NCBI RefSeq assembly: GCF_020023995.1
Contig: NZ_NRRD01000015.1
Coordinates: forward strand, 1-64,000
Direction of reading: 5' to 3'
DNA length: 64,000 nucleotides
Source of the DNA: Rhodobacter sp. TJ_12
GTDB taxonomy: Bacteria > Pseudomonadota > Alphaproteobacteria > Rhodobacterales > Rhodobacteraceae
Position 1 is the stretch's first letter. The number at the start of each line of letters is the position of its first letter. Shown here piece after piece: positions 18,230 through 29,199 of the stretch. A program made the translations under genes and the position numbers. Below the pieces are notes generated by a model. That model searched no databases. It was given only the letters and a program-made list of their open reading frames with translations, and was not told where the DNA came from.

Positions 18230-21200
18230 TCATTGCGGCTCCGCGCTGATCTCGTCGCGCCAGCGGGTGATCTCGATATGGCTGATCACCGCGCCCTGCA
18301 CCGGGTTATCGAGCGGGCGCACATGCATCACGAACCAGCGCGGGCAATCGGGCGCATCACAGGGATATTCGAGCGAAAACCGCTCTGTCTTGCCTTGCAA
18401 AACGGCCCGAATGCCCTCCACCGCACGCTGGGCATAGCCCGCATCAATCGCCAATTCGCCCAGATCGCAATGGCCGACGTAATTGGAGCCGACCCCGGTC
18501 GTTTCGCCGCCCGGATCGCCATTTTCCACCGCGAACCGGGTCCATGCGGCGTTGACCAGCATGATATCGCCTTTGACGTCAAGCACCGCGACATGTTCGG
18601 CCAGCCCGTCAATCACCGCTTGCAGCAATTGCAGGTTCCGGGTCTGGGTGATGTCGACAAAGGTCAGCACCGCCCCCTGTGCCGAAGAGGACGGCACCTT
18701 ATAGGGCAGCATCCGCACAAGATAATGGCGCCCGTTAAGCCCGGTCACCTCGCGTTCGGTGCGGGTCTGCGCCTTCAGCGTGCGGCGCAAATCATCCAGC
18801 AAAACCGCGTAATCAAGCCGATGCGTGATATCGGCCAAGGGGCGGCCAATATCGACATCGCGGATACGGAACAAATCCACCGCATCGGGGCTGAACCGCG
18901 TCACCCGCAGATCGGCATCAACAAAAATCGCGCCCATCGCCATGATCCGGGTCAGGCTGTCCAAATCGGCATTGGAGCGGTTCAGAAGATCGATCTTCTC
19001 TTGATATTCGGCATTGACCGAATTCAGTTCCTCGTTGACCGATTGCAGCTCCTCGTTGGCGCTTTGCAATTCCTCGTTCGAGGCCATCATCTCTTCGTTC
19101 GTGGCCTGCAATTCCTCGTTCGAGGTTTCCAATTCCTCGATCATCGCCTGAAGGCTTTCGCGCGTCATCGCGAGTTCGGCCTCCAGCATCTCGATGCGCG
19201 CGCCCACTTCGCGGTCGATGTCGATCGCGGGCACATCCTCCTCATCCGAGGGGACGGTCTCGAAGGACAGAAGATAAAGCTTCACATCATCGGCCACCGC
19301 CTCTTGCTGCGCGGCCACCGGCATCACCTTCAGCCGCACCCAGATCGGGTCGGGCCCGGCAACGCCTTCAGCCAGATGCAGCGGATCGGAGCTTGCCTCT
19401 TCGCCCAGACGCGCGGCCTTGAACAACAACGCCGAGGCGACCGGCAACAGCGGCTCAATCAGCATACGCCCGATTTCCAGCGTTGCCACGCCTTCGCGCA
19501 ACTGCATGAACCGGCTGATATCGCCATAGGAATGCAGGATTTCATGCCGCCCGTTGATCAACAGCGAGGGCGGCGGCGCATAGGCTTTTTGCAAAGCGGC
19601 AAAGCCGCGTTCCATCGCCGTTTGCGGCCCGTTTTCCGCGCGCCGGCGTGGCGGGCGGGGGTTCACGTAAAGCCCGCTTTTGCGGTCTGCCAGCGGGGCC
19701 GTGCCCGAGCGTTGCGCCTGCCAGATCCGGTGGCGCGCCGACATCACGGTGAAATCGTCTTGCACCTGCACCAGCGCCTCGGAGCCGCCCAGAAACAGAT
19801 AGCCGCCCGGGCGCAGCGCATAATGCATCCGCTTCAACGCGCGTTCTTGCGCATCGGGGCGCAGGTAGATCAGCGTATTGCGGCAACTGACCAAATCCAT
19901 GCGCGTGAACGGCGGGTCAGACAGCAGATTATGGCGTGCAAAAACAATTGATTGGCGCAGTTCGGGCCGCACCACGAACTGCCCGCCGCGCGGGGTGAAG
20001 AACCGCTCTAGAAAGGTGCCGGGCAGATCGGCTGCGATGGTTTCGGGGTAGAACCCGGTCGCGGCCTGTTCAATATTCACCGGCTCCACATCGGTGGCGA
20101 AAATCTTCAACGTCGGCCAACGCCCCGCCCGCTCGAACGCATCGAAAAACAGCATCGCCAGCGTATAGGCCTCTTCGCCCGTCGCACAGCCCGCCGACCA
20201 GACCCGCAGGGTCGAGCCCACCGCCGCCTCGGCCACCAGCGGGTCAATCACCCGTTCGGACAATTCGGCAAAGGCCTCGGGGTCGCGGAAAAACGATGTC
20301 ACCGGGATCAGCATTTCGCGGCGCAAAATGGCCAATTCAGCGCGGTCTTGCGTCAGCAGTTCCAGATAAGAGGAAAGCTCGGTGACTTGGCGCACCCCCA
20401 TGCGCCGCTCGATCCGGCGCTGCACCGTGCCCGATTTGTAATCGGTGAAATTCACCTCGCCCGACAGAGACAGGATTTCAACGATGCGCCCCAAAGCCTC
20501 TTGCGGCTCCAGCCCCTCGAACTGGCGCGGCAGAGCCGATTTGTTTTCCGTTTTGGGGCCATCGGCGGCATCCGCGGCAGCCGCAGCCGCCAAGGCCGGA
20601 CGGCGCACAAGATAATCGGAAATCCACGGCCCGATCCGGTCGATGCTCATGGAACTATCGATGAACCCAGTAGCAATGGCCGAACGCGGCATACCGTCAA
20701 AGCGCGCATCGCTCGGGTCTTGCGCAATCGCCACGCCCCCCGCCGCATGCACCGCCGACACCCCCCGCGTGCCATCCGAGCCGGTGCCCGACAGCACCAC
20801 CGCCACGGCCCGGTCGCCATAACCTGCCGCCATCGAGGTAAAAAACGCATCAATCGGCAAGGACAAGACGCGCCGATCCTTGGGGGCCAACCGCAAATGC
20901 CGCCCCTCTAGCGTCATGATCGTGGCGGGCGGGATCAAAAAGACCGAATTCGGCGCCAGTGCCATCTCGTCTTCGACGGTGACCACCGGCATTTTCGTAT
21001 GCCGCGCCAACAGCGAGGCCATGATCGATTTATGATCGGGCGAAAGATGCTGGATCACGACATAAGCGGCACCGGTATCGCTGGGCAGGCCGGAAAACAG
21101 CCGCTCAAGCGCATCTAACCCCCCGGCCGAGGCCCCAATCGCCACGACCGCCTGCGGCCCCAGCGCCGGATCGTCAAACGCCCCATCGGGCGCGGGCAGC

Positions 21201-21280
21201 AACGTCTCGGCTTGCGCCTCCTCGGCCTTGTCTTCGCTCGGCACAGTCGTGTCGTTCTTGTCGTCGGTCGAACCGTCCAT
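18230..21280 (-). CDS. CheB-CheR-PAS fusion signalling protein
   Basis: A 1016-residue fusion. CheB methylesterase domain at about 44-235 ([11 protein letters not shown] with the nucleophilic Ser, [21 protein letters not shown]). CheR methyltransferase at about 275-490 ([31 protein letters not shown]). A region around 640-740 has repeated NEELQ/SNEEL heptads and must be a long coiled coil. PAS domains follow to the C-terminus, and no histidine kinase domain is present. No receptor or cheA gene lies nearby. The start at 21280 follows GGAAAGACGAGG; an upstream in-frame ATG lacks such a site. Proteins of this architecture act in signalling beyond classical chemotaxis; the target here is unknown. 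Confidence 0.92.
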   Translation of the reverse strand: MDGSTDDKNDTTVPSEDKAEEAQAETLLPAPDGAFDDPALGPQAVVAIGASAGGLDALERLFSGLPSDTGAAYVVIQHLSPDHKSIMASLLARHTKMPVVTVEDEMALAPNSVFLIPPATIMTLEGRHLRLAPKDRRVLSLPIDAFFTSMAAGYGDRAVAVVLSGTGSDGTRGVSAVHAAGGVAIAQDPSDARFDGMPRSAIATGFIDSSMSIDRIGPWISDYLVRRPALAAAAAADAADGPKTENKSALPRQFEGLEPQEALGRIVEILSLSGEVNFTDYKSGTVQRRIERRMGVRQVTELSSYLELLTQDRAELAILRREMLIPVTSFFRDPEAFAELSERVIDPLVAEAAVGSTLRVWSAGCATGEEAYTLAMLFFDAFERAGRWPTLKIFATDVEPVNIEQAATGFYPETIAADLPGTFLERFFTPRGGQFVVRPELRQSIVFARHNLLSDPPFTRMDLVSCRNTLIYLRPDAQERALKRMHYALRPGGYLFLGGSEALVQVQDDFTVMSARHRIWQAQRSGTAPLADRKSGLYVNPRPPRRRAENGPQTAMERGFAALQKAYAPPPSLLINGRHEILHSYGDISRFMQLREGVATLEIGRMLIEPLLPVASALLFKAARLGEEASSDPLHLAEGVAGPDPIWVRLKVMPVAAQQEAVADDVKLYLLSFETVPSDEEDVPAIDIDREVGARIEMLEAELAMTRESLQAMIEELETSNEELQATNEEMMASNEELQSANEELQSVNEELNSVNAEYQEKIDLLNRSNADLDSLTRIMAMGAIFVDADLRVTRFSPDAVDLFRIRDVDIGRPLADITHRLDYAVLLDDLRRTLKAQTRTEREVTGLNGRHYLVRMLPYKVPSSSAQGAVLTFVDITQTRNLQLLQAVIDGLAEHVAVLDVKGDIMLVNAAWTRFAVENGDPGGETTGVGSNYVGHCDLGELAIDAGYAQRAVEGIRAVLQGKTERFSLEYPCDAPDCPRWFVMHVRPLDNPVQGAVISHIEITRWRDEISAEPQ

Positions 21281-21462
21281 CGCCTCGTCTTTCCGGGCAA
21301 CACCGGCCACACCCCGCGCCAGCGCCACTATACTTTAGCTTTCAGCTACAACCCGCTGACCATTCACGACGTTTATTGGAAGTTCTTGCCCTATCAGAAA
21401 GGCGAGCCCCTCTAGCTGTCAACACATATTTCGCGCGTGGGTTGCATATGGATTCGCGCGTT

Positions 21463-22485
21463 TCAACAGATGCGGGGCAATTGCTCCCCCACCAGCATAT
21501 CGACGATCCGGCTCCCCCCGAAGGCCGTGCGCATGCGCACTTGCCCCGTATGCTCTGCCACTGCGCGCCCGACGATGCAAGCCCCGGCCCCCTCGGGCCG
21601 CGCGCGCATTGCCGCAAGGGTGGCTTCGGCCTGCGCCTCGGGCACAAAGGTCACCACCCGGCCCTCATTGGCCAAATAAAGCGGATCAAGTCCCAGAATT
21701 TCGCACATCCCAACCACTTCGGCCCGCAACGGCAGCGCGGTCTCGTCGATCACGATGCCGCAGCCCGCCGCCTGCGCAATTTCATTGAGTGCCGAAGCCA
21801 GCCCACCTCGCGTCAAATCCCGCGCCGCGCGCATGTCGGGCGCGGCTTGCATCGCATCGGCCATAAGGTGGCCAAGCGCCGCGCAATCGCTTTCAATCGT
21901 GCTTGAAAGCGCCAAATCCCCCCGCGCAGCCAAGATCGTCGCGCCATGATCGCCCAGCACCCCATTCACGATGGCCACATCGCCCGGGCGCACCAGCCCC
22001 GCCGCCATCTCACGACCCGCCGCGATCACGCCCACGCCGGCGGTGGTGACAAAGACCCCGTCACAGGCCCCGCGCCCGACCACTTTGGTATCGCCCGTCA
22101 CAATGCGCACGCCTGCCGCCTCGGCCTCGCGCGCCATTGTCGCCGCGATCCGGTGCAGCAGCGCGATCTCGGTGCCCTCTTCGATGATAAATGCCGCCGA
22201 CAGCCACAGCGGCTTGGCCCCGCCCACGGCCAAGTCGTTCACCGTGCCGCAAACCGCGATCTTGCCAATATCGCCGCCCGGAAATTCAACCGGCGTCACC
22301 ACGTAACTATCGGTGGTGAAGGCCAGCCGTGCGCCGGGTTCGGCCAGCGCCTCCGCCGTCAGGCGGGCCTGATCCTCCATGCCGGGGGGCGCGAAGACGG
22401 CGGTAAAGACCTCTTCGATCAGGTCCCGCATCGCCTTGCCGCCGCCGCCATGCGCCAGCGTCACCCGCGTGTCTCTCAGTGCCAT
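21463..22485 (-). CDS. hypE: Hydrogenase maturation protein HypE
   Basis: HypE, 340 residues, dehydrates the carbamoyl group placed by HypF on its C-terminal cysteine to a thiocyanate, the source of the Fe-CN ligands of [NiFe] hydrogenases. The essential C-terminal PRIC tail is present. The ATP-binding AIR-synthase-like core is visible (AHGGGGKAMRDLI, TTDSYVVTPVEFPGGDIG). The ATG at 22485 has an AGGAG site upstream. It is the last gene of the hyp operon; about 180 bases of non-coding sequence separate it from the CheB-CheR gene. Confidence 0.96.
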   Translation of the reverse strand: MALRDTRVTLAHGGGGKAMRDLIEEVFTAVFAPPGMEDQARLTAEALAEPGARLAFTTDSYVVTPVEFPGGDIGKIAVCGTVNDLAVGGAKPLWLSAAFIIEEGTEIALLHRIAATMAREAEAAGVRIVTGDTKVVGRGACDGVFVTTAGVGVIAAGREMAAGLVRPGDVAIVNGVLGDHGATILAARGDLALSSTIESDCAALGHLMADAMQAAPDMRAARDLTRGGLASALNEIAQAAGCGIVIDETALPLRAEVVGMCEILGLDPLYLANEGRVVTFVPEAQAEATLAAMRARPEGAGACIVGRAVAEHTGQVRMRTAFGGSRIVDMLVGEQLPRIC

Positions 22486-22517
22486 TCTCTTTGCTCCTGC
22501 TGCGCGGCTGGGGCGGA

Positions 22518-23651
22518 TCACTCCGCTGCCCGCGCGCCCCCATATTGCCAATAGGCCGCGCATGCGCCCTCGGAACTGACCATCAACGCGCCCAGCGGCA
22601 TTTCGGGCGTGCAGCCCTTGCCAAATTGCGGGCAGGCCGGCGGCTTCATGCGCCCCGTCATCACCGCCCCGCAAGCGCAGCCCTCGGCTTCTTCGACCAC
22701 GGCGCGCACGCCCGCATAGCCGATGGCAAATTTCTCTTCGGCATCAAAGGCGCGATAGGACGTGCGGATACGCAGGCCAGAGGCATCAATCTCGCCCAAA
22801 CCCCGCCATTCAAACGAGGGGCGCTTTTCATAGACGTCTTCTATCGCAGCAATGCTGACCTTGTTGCCATGTTCGGGCACAACGCGGGCATATTGATTTT
22901 CCACCCTTGCCGCGCCCTCGGCGATTTGGCGCAGCACCATCAGCACAGATTGCAAAAGATCGGTCGGCTCAAAGCCCGCAACAACGATCGGCTTGCCATA
23001 GTATTGCGCAATGAAATCATAGGGATGAATGCCAATCACCATCGACACATGGCCCGGCCCGATAAAGCCATCAAGGCACATATGCGGGTCATCCAGCAGC
23101 GCCTTAATGGGTTCCGGCACGGTAATGTGGTTACAAAAGACGCTGAAATTCGTCAGCCCCTCGCGCGCCGCCGCCTGAATGGCAAGCGCGGTGGAAGGGG
23201 TTGTGGTCTCAAACCCCAGCCCGAAAAACACCACCTCCCGCGCGGGGTTGCGGCGTGCGATTTCCAGCGCATCAAGCGGGCTATAAACCATGCGCACATC
23301 TGCACCCTCAGCCTTGGCCTGCAACAGGCTCAGTTTCGAGCCTGGCACCCGCATCGCATCGCCAAAGGTGCAAAAGATCACACCCTCTTTTTGCGCAATT
23401 TCAATGCATTCATCGACCCGCGCGCGTGGCAGCACGCAAACCGGGCAGCCGGGGCCGTGGATGAATTCCACCCCCTCATGGATCAGCTTATCGAGCCCAT
23501 AGCGAAAGATCGAATGCGTATGCCCGCCGCAAATCTCCATAATATGCACGGGCTTTTCTTTGCTGGCCCCGATTTGATCCGCCAGCTTGGCGATTTCAGC
23601 CAACAGCGCCTTGGCCAGCTTTGGGTCGCGGAATTCAGAGGCGAATTTCAT
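22518..23651 (-). CDS. hypD: Hydrogenase maturation protein HypD
   Basis: HypD, 377 residues, is the iron-sulfur scaffold that, with HypC, carries the Fe(CN)2CO unit before insertion into the large subunit. Family motifs seen: IMEICGGHTHSIFRYG, HGPGCPVCVLP, FGLGFETTTPSTA, and a Cys-rich C-terminal region (EGCACGAVM, PQFGKGCTPEMPLG). It overlaps hypC by 4 bases at its start. Confidence 0.96.
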   Translation of the reverse strand: MKFASEFRDPKLAKALLAEIAKLADQIGASKEKPVHIMEICGGHTHSIFRYGLDKLIHEGVEFIHGPGCPVCVLPRARVDECIEIAQKEGVIFCTFGDAMRVPGSKLSLLQAKAEGADVRMVYSPLDALEIARRNPAREVVFFGLGFETTTPSTALAIQAAAREGLTNFSVFCNHITVPEPIKALLDDPHMCLDGFIGPGHVSMVIGIHPYDFIAQYYGKPIVVAGFEPTDLLQSVLMVLRQIAEGAARVENQYARVVPEHGNKVSIAAIEDVYEKRPSFEWRGLGEIDASGLRIRTSYRAFDAEEKFAIGYAGVRAVVEEAEGCACGAVMTGRMKPPACPQFGKGCTPEMPLGALMVSSEGACAAYWQYGGARAAE

Positions 23652-23938
23652 GCCCGCCCCTCCAGCGCGGCATCGCCCGCCGCCATCTGTTCCAACGCCT
23701 CTTGCGCCTCGCCCAGATCGCGCAGCGCGTCCAGTGTTTTGGCGGCTTCTTCTTCATCAATCAGGCTCATCGCAAAACCCACGTGGATCAGCGCCCATTG
23801 CCCAATAAGCCCCTCAAGCGGGCCCTCGGCCACGCAGGCCACATTCACCTCGCGCCGCACACCCGAGACCTCGGCCATCGCGGCCATCCGCGCGGGATCG
23901 GTGATCTCAACAATCTGCCCCGGAATGCCCAGACACAT
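23648..23938 (-). CDS. hypC: Hydrogenase maturation chaperone HypC
   Basis: HypC, 96 residues, begins [12 protein letters not shown]. After removal of Met the N-terminal Cys binds the iron being loaded with CO and cyanide and escorts it with HypD to the large subunit. It is one of three HypC-family proteins in the window, with HupF and the product at 41039-41272. Start and stop overlap hupR and hypD respectively. Confidence 0.95.
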   Translation of the reverse strand: MCLGIPGQIVEITDPARMAAMAEVSGVRREVNVACVAEGPLEGLIGQWALIHVGFAMSLIDEEEAAKTLDALRDLGEAQEALEQMAAGDAALEGRA

Positions 23939-25416
23939 CAGCTTTCCTCCTCTTCGGGCACCCGCCCCGCAGGGTCGATGATCCCGTATCTTTCCAGCTT
24001 GGCGCGCAGCCCGACCCGGCTGAGCCCCAGTTCCGCCGCCGCGCGGCTTTTGTTCCAGCGGCAGCGCGTGAGCGTTTCGCGCAAGATCCGCATCTCGATC
24101 AGTTCCACACGGTCTTTCAGCGTGCCCGAGGCCGTCATCACCTCTTCGGCGGACCGGTCCGCGCCCTCTTCATTCGGGGCGGCCTGCAAGATATGGCGCG
24201 AAATCAGATCGGCGCCGAGCGTGTTCGACTGCGCGAACATCAGCATCCGCGTCACCTCATTCGACAGTTCGCGCAGATTGCCGGGCCAATCATAGTTTTC
24301 GAGAAAATCCAGTGCGGGACCGTCAAAGCCCAAAACCGGCTTGCCGTGCCGTGCCGAAGCCTCGGCCAGAAAATTCTGCGCCAAGATCGCGACATCGCCG
24401 CGCCGCGCGCGCAAGGGCGGGATCGTCACCTCCCCGGTGGACAGCGCATAATAAAGGTCTGCGCGGAATTTCCCCTCGGCCACCAGCGCGCGCAAATCCG
24501 CCGCCGCGCCGGTGATAAGGCGCAAATTGGTGCTGGCCGTTTCCTGCCCGCCCAGCGGCGTGATCGCGCCCTCGCTCAGCATCCGCACCAGCGCCAATTG
24601 CAGCGCAGGGCTGGCGGTTTCGATCCCCGCGATGAACAGCGTGCCCCGGTCGGCTTTTTGCGCCAGACCGATCTTCGCCACACCGCCGGGCAGGATGCCG
24701 CGCCGCGCGCCGAACAATTCGATCATCGCCAGATCTTCGGGCATCCCAGCAAGGTTCAGTTCGTAAAAAGGCTTGTCCGAACGCAAAGACACGTAATGCA
24801 TTGCGCGCGCCATTTGCGCGCGCCCCGATCCCGGCTCGCCGCGCACCAAAACCGGCACATCGAAACTGGCGAATTGGCGCGCCAGCGTCACCGCCTCGTT
24901 CATCGCCGAATTGGGGCTGCGCAGGATCGTTTCGAACCCCATCCCCTCGCGCAGCGCGCGGCGACGCTTTTCCACCCGACTTTCCTGGGTGGAATTGAGC
25001 AGCCGCATTTCCAGCGAAAGCCGGTCGTTTTCGCGCGCCAGCGCAAACATTCGCGCCGCGTTGCGCGCCGAGGCCAAAAGCTGTTCGGGGTGCCACGGCT
25101 TGGTCAAAAACTGGTGGATGCCGGCTTCATTGATCGCCGTCATCATCGAGGCGCTATCGGTATAGCCCGTTAAAATCACGCGCACCGTTTCGGGCCAACG
25201 CTCGCGCACTTCAGTCAAAAAATCGACCCCGGTGCGCCCCGGCATGCGCTGGTCGCAAATGATGACCTGCACCCATTCCTCTTCAAGGATGGCCAAAGCC
25301 TCATCCGCCGCCTTGGCGGTGAGGATGTCGAAATCATCCTCAAGCGCAAGCTTCATCGCGCTAAGCGAATGCGGCTCGTCATCGACAAGCAAAATCGCTG
25401 GGGACGAGGCCGACAT
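23938..25416 (-). CDS. hupR: Response regulator HupR of the hydrogenase genes
   Basis: HupR, 492 residues, is an NtrC-family regulator that activates hupSL. The receiver domain has D12/D13, phosphoacceptor D55 (IICDQRMPG) and K106. The central AAA+ domain is degenerate: Walker A reads GEPGSGR at 193-199 with Arg for the catalytic Lys, and the sigma54-contacting GAFTGA is absent. A Fis-type helix-turn-helix ends the protein ([20 protein letters not shown]). This matches the known R. capsulatus HupR, which works with the housekeeping sigma factor and is controlled by the HupT kinase. The start at 25416 was chosen over an in-frame ATG at 25461, which overlaps hypB. Confidence 0.94.
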   Translation of the reverse strand: MSASSPAILLVDDEPHSLSAMKLALEDDFDILTAKAADEALAILEEEWVQVIICDQRMPGRTGVDFLTEVRERWPETVRVILTGYTDSASMMTAINEAGIHQFLTKPWHPEQLLASARNAARMFALARENDRLSLEMRLLNSTQESRVEKRRRALREGMGFETILRSPNSAMNEAVTLARQFASFDVPVLVRGEPGSGRAQMARAMHYVSLRSDKPFYELNLAGMPEDLAMIELFGARRGILPGGVAKIGLAQKADRGTLFIAGIETASPALQLALVRMLSEGAITPLGGQETASTNLRLITGAAADLRALVAEGKFRADLYYALSTGEVTIPPLRARRGDVAILAQNFLAEASARHGKPVLGFDGPALDFLENYDWPGNLRELSNEVTRMLMFAQSNTLGADLISRHILQAAPNEEGADRSAEEVMTASGTLKDRVELIEMRILRETLTRCRWNKSRAAAELGLSRVGLRAKLERYGIIDPAGRVPEEEES

Positions 25417-26321
25417 CAGCTTGCCTTGCGCGCAAGCCCCGCGCGCAGCCAATCCAACCAAGCTTGCATCCCCTCTCCGGTGCGGGCAGAAACGCGCAGC
25501 ACCTCAATCGCGGGGTTCACGCGGCGAATGTTGGATTCGTACAGGTCCAGATCCACATCGCAATGCGGCGCCAGATCGACTTTGTTGATCAGCGCCAGCC
25601 CCGCCGCCGCGAACATATCGGGGTATTTCAGCGGCTTGTCTTCGCCTTCGGTCACCGACAAAATCGCAACCTTTGCATCTTCGCCCAAATCGAATGCCGC
25701 CGGACACACAAGGTTGCCCACGTTTTCAATGAACAACAGCGCCCCATCGGGCAGCGGCATCCGCGCCAAAGCTTGCTCGATCATCGCGCCATCAAGGTGG
25801 CAGCCCTTGCCGGTATTGACCTGAATCGCAGGCGCGCCGGTGGCCCGAATGCGGTCCGCATCATTGGTGGTTTGCTGATCGCCCTCAATCACCGCCAAAG
25901 GTGCCGCGCCCAGCATCTCGATGGTTTTCACCAAAAGCGTGGTCTTGCCCGAACCGGGGGATGAAACCAAATTGGTTGCAAAAACACTCTTTTGCGCAAG
26001 GTTTTCGCGGTTTCGGGCGGCATAATTGTTGTTTTTGGACAAGATATCGGTCTCGATCTCGACCAAGCGGGCTTGCGTCATACCGGGCACTTCGGTGCCT
26101 GCCGGGCCGCGCCCAAGGTGGAAATCATGCGTGCACTCTGCCCCTTGCGCATCGATCGTGCCGTGATCATGGGGCTTGCTGTGCGCGGCAACAGACGCCG
26201 GGGCCTGCGCCAGCACCGCCAAGGGCGCCGTCGGGGCAGCCATCGCCTGCCCGGTCTTTTCCAGATGCGCCTTGAACTGATCTTCAACGCTATGGCCACC
26301 GCAGCCGCAAACCGTGCACAT
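25416..26321 (-). CDS. hypB: Hydrogenase nickel incorporation GTPase HypB
   Basis: HypB, 301 residues, is the GTPase that delivers Ni2+ with HypA to the large-subunit precursor. It begins MCTVCGCGG, the N-terminal CxxCGC nickel-binding motif. A linker of about 70 residues with scattered His ([14 protein letters not shown]) follows, then the G-domain with [10 protein letters not shown] and [11 protein letters not shown]. The His-containing linker resembles nickel-storing HypB proteins but is less His-rich than some. Its end meets hupR directly. Confidence 0.96.
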   Translation of the reverse strand: MCTVCGCGGHSVEDQFKAHLEKTGQAMAAPTAPLAVLAQAPASVAAHSKPHDHGTIDAQGAECTHDFHLGRGPAGTEVPGMTQARLVEIETDILSKNNNYAARNRENLAQKSVFATNLVSSPGSGKTTLLVKTIEMLGAAPLAVIEGDQQTTNDADRIRATGAPAIQVNTGKGCHLDGAMIEQALARMPLPDGALLFIENVGNLVCPAAFDLGEDAKVAILSVTEGEDKPLKYPDMFAAAGLALINKVDLAPHCDVDLDLYESNIRRVNPAIEVLRVSARTGEGMQAWLDWLRAGLARKAS

Positions 26322-26662
26322 CAGAGCACCTCCAGATCCTTGATCCGCATTTCGTCGCCGCCCTGCACCAATAGGCGCGCCCCGCCGCACCGCGGGCAGG
26401 TATCTAGGCGATGTTCGATTTCTACATTTTCTTCGCAGTCAAAGCACACCGCCTTGCCCGGAAGGTTGATAATTTCCAATGTCGCGCCTTGCGCAAGGGA
26501 GCCGTTCATCACCACGTCAAAGGCGAATTCCAGCGCCGGGATTTCCACCCCCGACATGCGGCCGATTTCCAGCCGCACCTTGGTGACGCGGGCAAAACCC
26601 TGCGTCTGTCCGGCCTCTTCGATGACGCTGCGAATGCCCTCGACAATCGACATTTCATGCAT
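26321..26662 (-). CDS. hypA: Hydrogenase nickel insertion protein HypA
   Basis: HypA, 113 residues. It starts [10 protein letters not shown], where His2 is the nickel ligand. The zinc site is formed by the two CxxC pairs CFDC and CPRC near residues 73-92. Works with HypB in nickel insertion. Overlaps hupK by 8 bases and abuts hypB. Confidence 0.95.
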   Translation of the reverse strand: MHEMSIVEGIRSVIEEAGQTQGFARVTKVRLEIGRMSGVEIPALEFAFDVVMNGSLAQGATLEIINLPGKAVCFDCEENVEIEHRLDTCPRCGGARLLVQGGDEMRIKDLEVL

Positions 26663-27539
26663 TGGCGACCACCTCCAGCGAGACCGCAACGCAGGGGTCC
26701 AAAATATCGACCACAAGCCCCGCCAGTTCCACCTTGCTGGCGGGCAAGGCGGCCAGGCTGCGTTCTAGCGCGCCATCGCGCGTCAGCAGATGATCAGTGG
26801 GGGTGACACGGGTCAGGGCTGTCACACGCCCCCCCTCGGCCGTGACCGACAAAGCATAAGCCCCGCGGGCCGCCGCCACGACCGCCGCCCCATCGGGGCG
26901 CAGTTCCGCCGGAAAGGGCGACTCGGCGAGACGGTGCAAATCCACGATCCGCCCCAGCACGCGCCACAGCGGGCCACGGCCCCAAAGCGCTTCGGCCTGC
27001 GCCATCAATGGCGCCGCACTCGCCCGCCCGGCGGGTGAATTTTCTTGCGGCGTCAGCGACATCGGGTTGCTAAGCGGGGGCAGGTCCGCCACCGCATCCC
27101 CGGGCGAAAAGCGATGCGCCACCTCGGCCAGAAGCGGCGCCACCCCCTTGCCCGAGCCCAGATAAGCGGTCAGCCGCTCGGGCATCGGCCCGCCCCACAC
27201 CCATTCTTGCAGCGCCGCGCCCCCCTCGGCCCAATGGGGGGGCAGAGGCCGCGCAGGCAGGCCCAGAAAACGCGGCCAGACCAAGCAGATCTTGGCCAGA
27301 TGGTCGCGCAAAATCTCGCGCTGCGCATCTCCCGCCGTGGCGGGCAACCCCAGCGCAAGCCGCGCCGCATGACCTTGCGCCGCCCCACACAGGTTGAAAA
27401 GACGCGGCAAAAGTTCAGCCACCTCGGTGGGGGCGCGCCCGATCAGCATCTGCGCCAGCGGCAGCGGCACAGGCGGGCGGATCTCGGCCGCGAGCCGCAT
27501 GCCGTCCAACCGAAGCCGGATGCCGAGATCGGCACTCAC
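26655..27539 (-). CDS. hupK: Hydrogenase assembly protein HupK
   Basis: HupK, 294 residues, is an assembly factor for the uptake hydrogenase found in the hup loci of phototrophs and rhizobia. It looks like a remote relative of the large subunit: [10 protein letters not shown] near residue 50 and ILDPCVAVS near the C-terminus sit where a large subunit has its two Cys pairs, but only one Cys remains in each. In the family this is taken to reflect a scaffold role in cofactor assembly rather than catalysis. It overlaps both neighbours. Confidence 0.92.
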   Translation of the reverse strand: MSADLGIRLRLDGMRLAAEIRPPVPLPLAQMLIGRAPTEVAELLPRLFNLCGAAQGHAARLALGLPATAGDAQREILRDHLAKICLVWPRFLGLPARPLPPHWAEGGAALQEWVWGGPMPERLTAYLGSGKGVAPLLAEVAHRFSPGDAVADLPPLSNPMSLTPQENSPAGRASAAPLMAQAEALWGRGPLWRVLGRIVDLHRLAESPFPAELRPDGAAVVAAARGAYALSVTAEGGRVTALTRVTPTDHLLTRDGALERSLAALPASKVELAGLVVDILDPCVAVSLEVVANA

Positions 27540-28372
27540 GCTGCGCCCTCCTCCGTTTTGTCGCCCGCCAAACCGCCAGAAATCAACTGGCGGCGGCTGG
27601 GATGGGCCAGCGCCTCGGCGCGGGCTTGGTCTTCGGCCTCAGCCGTCTCGGCGGCGGCGGCGGCAGCCAGTTCCGCCTCGCGCGCCGCGCGAATATCGCC
27701 GGTGCGGGCGGTTTCGGCCCGGTTTTTTTCTTTGAACAATTCCCCCATCACCGCGCGGGCCACGTCGCGCGCCTGCATCTGGGTCTGGAAATCGCCCATC
27801 GCGGAAAACAGCGCGCAGGCCTTGTAGCCGCCGACCATTTCCCGCCGGTTGTGGATGAATTCATAGGTGCCCGAGGGGAAGTGCACATCTTCCTTGTCGC
27901 CCGGCGTCAGGGTTGACCAATCCTCGCCCGCGCCGGGCAGCAGGATCAGGTTCATGAACCATGGGCTAAGCAGCACGCCAAGCCCGCGCCCCTCATGCGC
28001 CATAAAACCCACCGCCTCGATCGACAGCGCCTTGTTCACCAGCGGCACATCGCGCATTTTCGCATGCCAAATCTCACGAAAATCCGCAACCAGAAGCGCG
28101 ACTTGCTCATCGATACGCTGCTGCTCAATCAGCTCCGGCGCGCCCGGATCTGATTGCACGATGAACTGTTCCTTGGGCGCATCGCAATTGGGGCAATGCC
28201 AATCCTCGGGCAGGGCCGAAAATGGCGTTCCGGGCAGAACCTGCCGAAAATCATCGCCATGGGCGGGGTCATAGGGGGTCCAGCAGATTTTGCATTCCAT
28301 GATCGCCTGATCGGAAATGCGGTCATTGGCGCCCAGATAGCTGCCTTCGAACCCGGCGCGGGGGGCGGTCAT
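27536..28372 (-). CDS. hupJ: Hydrogenase assembly protein HupJ with rubredoxin domain
   Basis: HupJ, 278 residues. The N-terminal part holds a rubredoxin fold with CKIC (about 27-30) and CPNC (about 60-63) around a WTPYDPAHGD loop, which binds one iron. The C-terminal domain is of the HupJ/[NiFe] hydrogenase-assembly type (MAHEGRGLGVLLSPWFMNLILLPG) and ends in an Ala/Glu-rich tail. It probably protects or delivers electrons during small-subunit assembly in the presence of O2 (family knowledge). ATGA overlap with hupH; 4-base overlap with hupK. Confidence 0.93.
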   Translation of the reverse strand: MTAPRAGFEGSYLGANDRISDQAIMECKICWTPYDPAHGDDFRQVLPGTPFSALPEDWHCPNCDAPKEQFIVQSDPGAPELIEQQRIDEQVALLVADFREIWHAKMRDVPLVNKALSIEAVGFMAHEGRGLGVLLSPWFMNLILLPGAGEDWSTLTPGDKEDVHFPSGTYEFIHNRREMVGGYKACALFSAMGDFQTQMQARDVARAVMGELFKEKNRAETARTGDIRAAREAELAAAAAAETAEAEDQARAEALAHPSRRQLISGGLAGDKTEEGAA

Positions 28373-29196
28373 CGGATCGCCTCCAGCACTTCGCGGATGC
28401 GGCCCGCGCTGTCTTCAAGGTCTTCGCGCGCAGCCAAGGCCACTTCGGGCATGGTGGTCACTTCAAACGTATCCAAGATCAGCGCATCCATCGAATTGAA
28501 GAATTGCACACGCCAGACATGCGGCAGCGCGGTCGCGGTGATCCGACAATTGCCATAGCCGCGCGACAGGATCGTCACCGCGCCCTCGCCCACCGTTTCA
28601 TCCAACCAGACAAGGTCTTGCTCGGTATGGGGCAAGAGCGAGAGGTTGATCACATGCGGCTCACCGCCCGCGTAGCTGGCCGATTTATCGAGCAGTTCCG
28701 CCAAAAGCGCGGGGGCGTTCACCACGCCCTCGGGGCGCGGGTGGCTCGCCCCTTGGGCGGCGCGGAACGGCTCAAACGCGCGGCTAAGCGACTCTGCGGG
28801 GACATTGGCTACCTCAATCCGGTCGACGCCCGCGCCCGCCACGTTCCAAACCCCGGCAAAGACGGATTCTTGCACCATCAGCGCGGGAATGCCGCGGATC
28901 TTCATGGCGACTTCGCCCTGCCCCATCGTCTCGGCGATCAAGGCGCGGTTTTGCGCATCGAGCCCCGTCAGATCAAAGCTGACCATGCCGCCTGCGGCCA
29001 CCGCTTCACACGCGGCCGCAATGTCCGACAACAGCTTCAGCGCGGGGGCCACGGCGGAGCTATCTTCGACCTCGGGCAGATGGCTTTCATAGGTGCGCAT
29101 CCCCTCGGGCAGTTGCATATAGCCCAGTTCCTCTTGCTCTTCGGGCTGCGAACCGGGGCCAAAGCCGACGGGGGGCAGATGGAAATTCGACACCAT
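28369..29196 (-). CDS. hupH: Hydrogenase assembly protein HupH
   Basis: HupH, 275 residues, HyaF/HupH family. Typical segments: a hydrophilic N-terminus, MVSFDLTGLDAQNRALIAET, and LSRGYGNCRITATALPHVWRVQF near the C-terminus. It is required for maturation of uptake hydrogenase in related bacteria, probably acting on the iron-sulfur small subunit. No metal motif is evident. Located three bases from hupG. Confidence 0.92.
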   Translation of the reverse strand: MVSNFHLPPVGFGPGSQPEEQEELGYMQLPEGMRTYESHLPEVEDSSAVAPALKLLSDIAAACEAVAAGGMVSFDLTGLDAQNRALIAETMGQGEVAMKIRGIPALMVQESVFAGVWNVAGAGVDRIEVANVPAESLSRAFEPFRAAQGASHPRPEGVVNAPALLAELLDKSASYAGGEPHVINLSLLPHTEQDLVWLDETVGEGAVTILSRGYGNCRITATALPHVWRVQFFNSMDALILDTFEVTTMPEVALAAREDLEDSAGRIREVLEAIR

Positions 29197-29199
29197 GGT

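Noticed and set aside
26655-27539. HupK as a broken hydrogenase large subunit
   Set aside because: HupK proteins normally keep only vestigial Cys motifs; gene position and length fit hupK.
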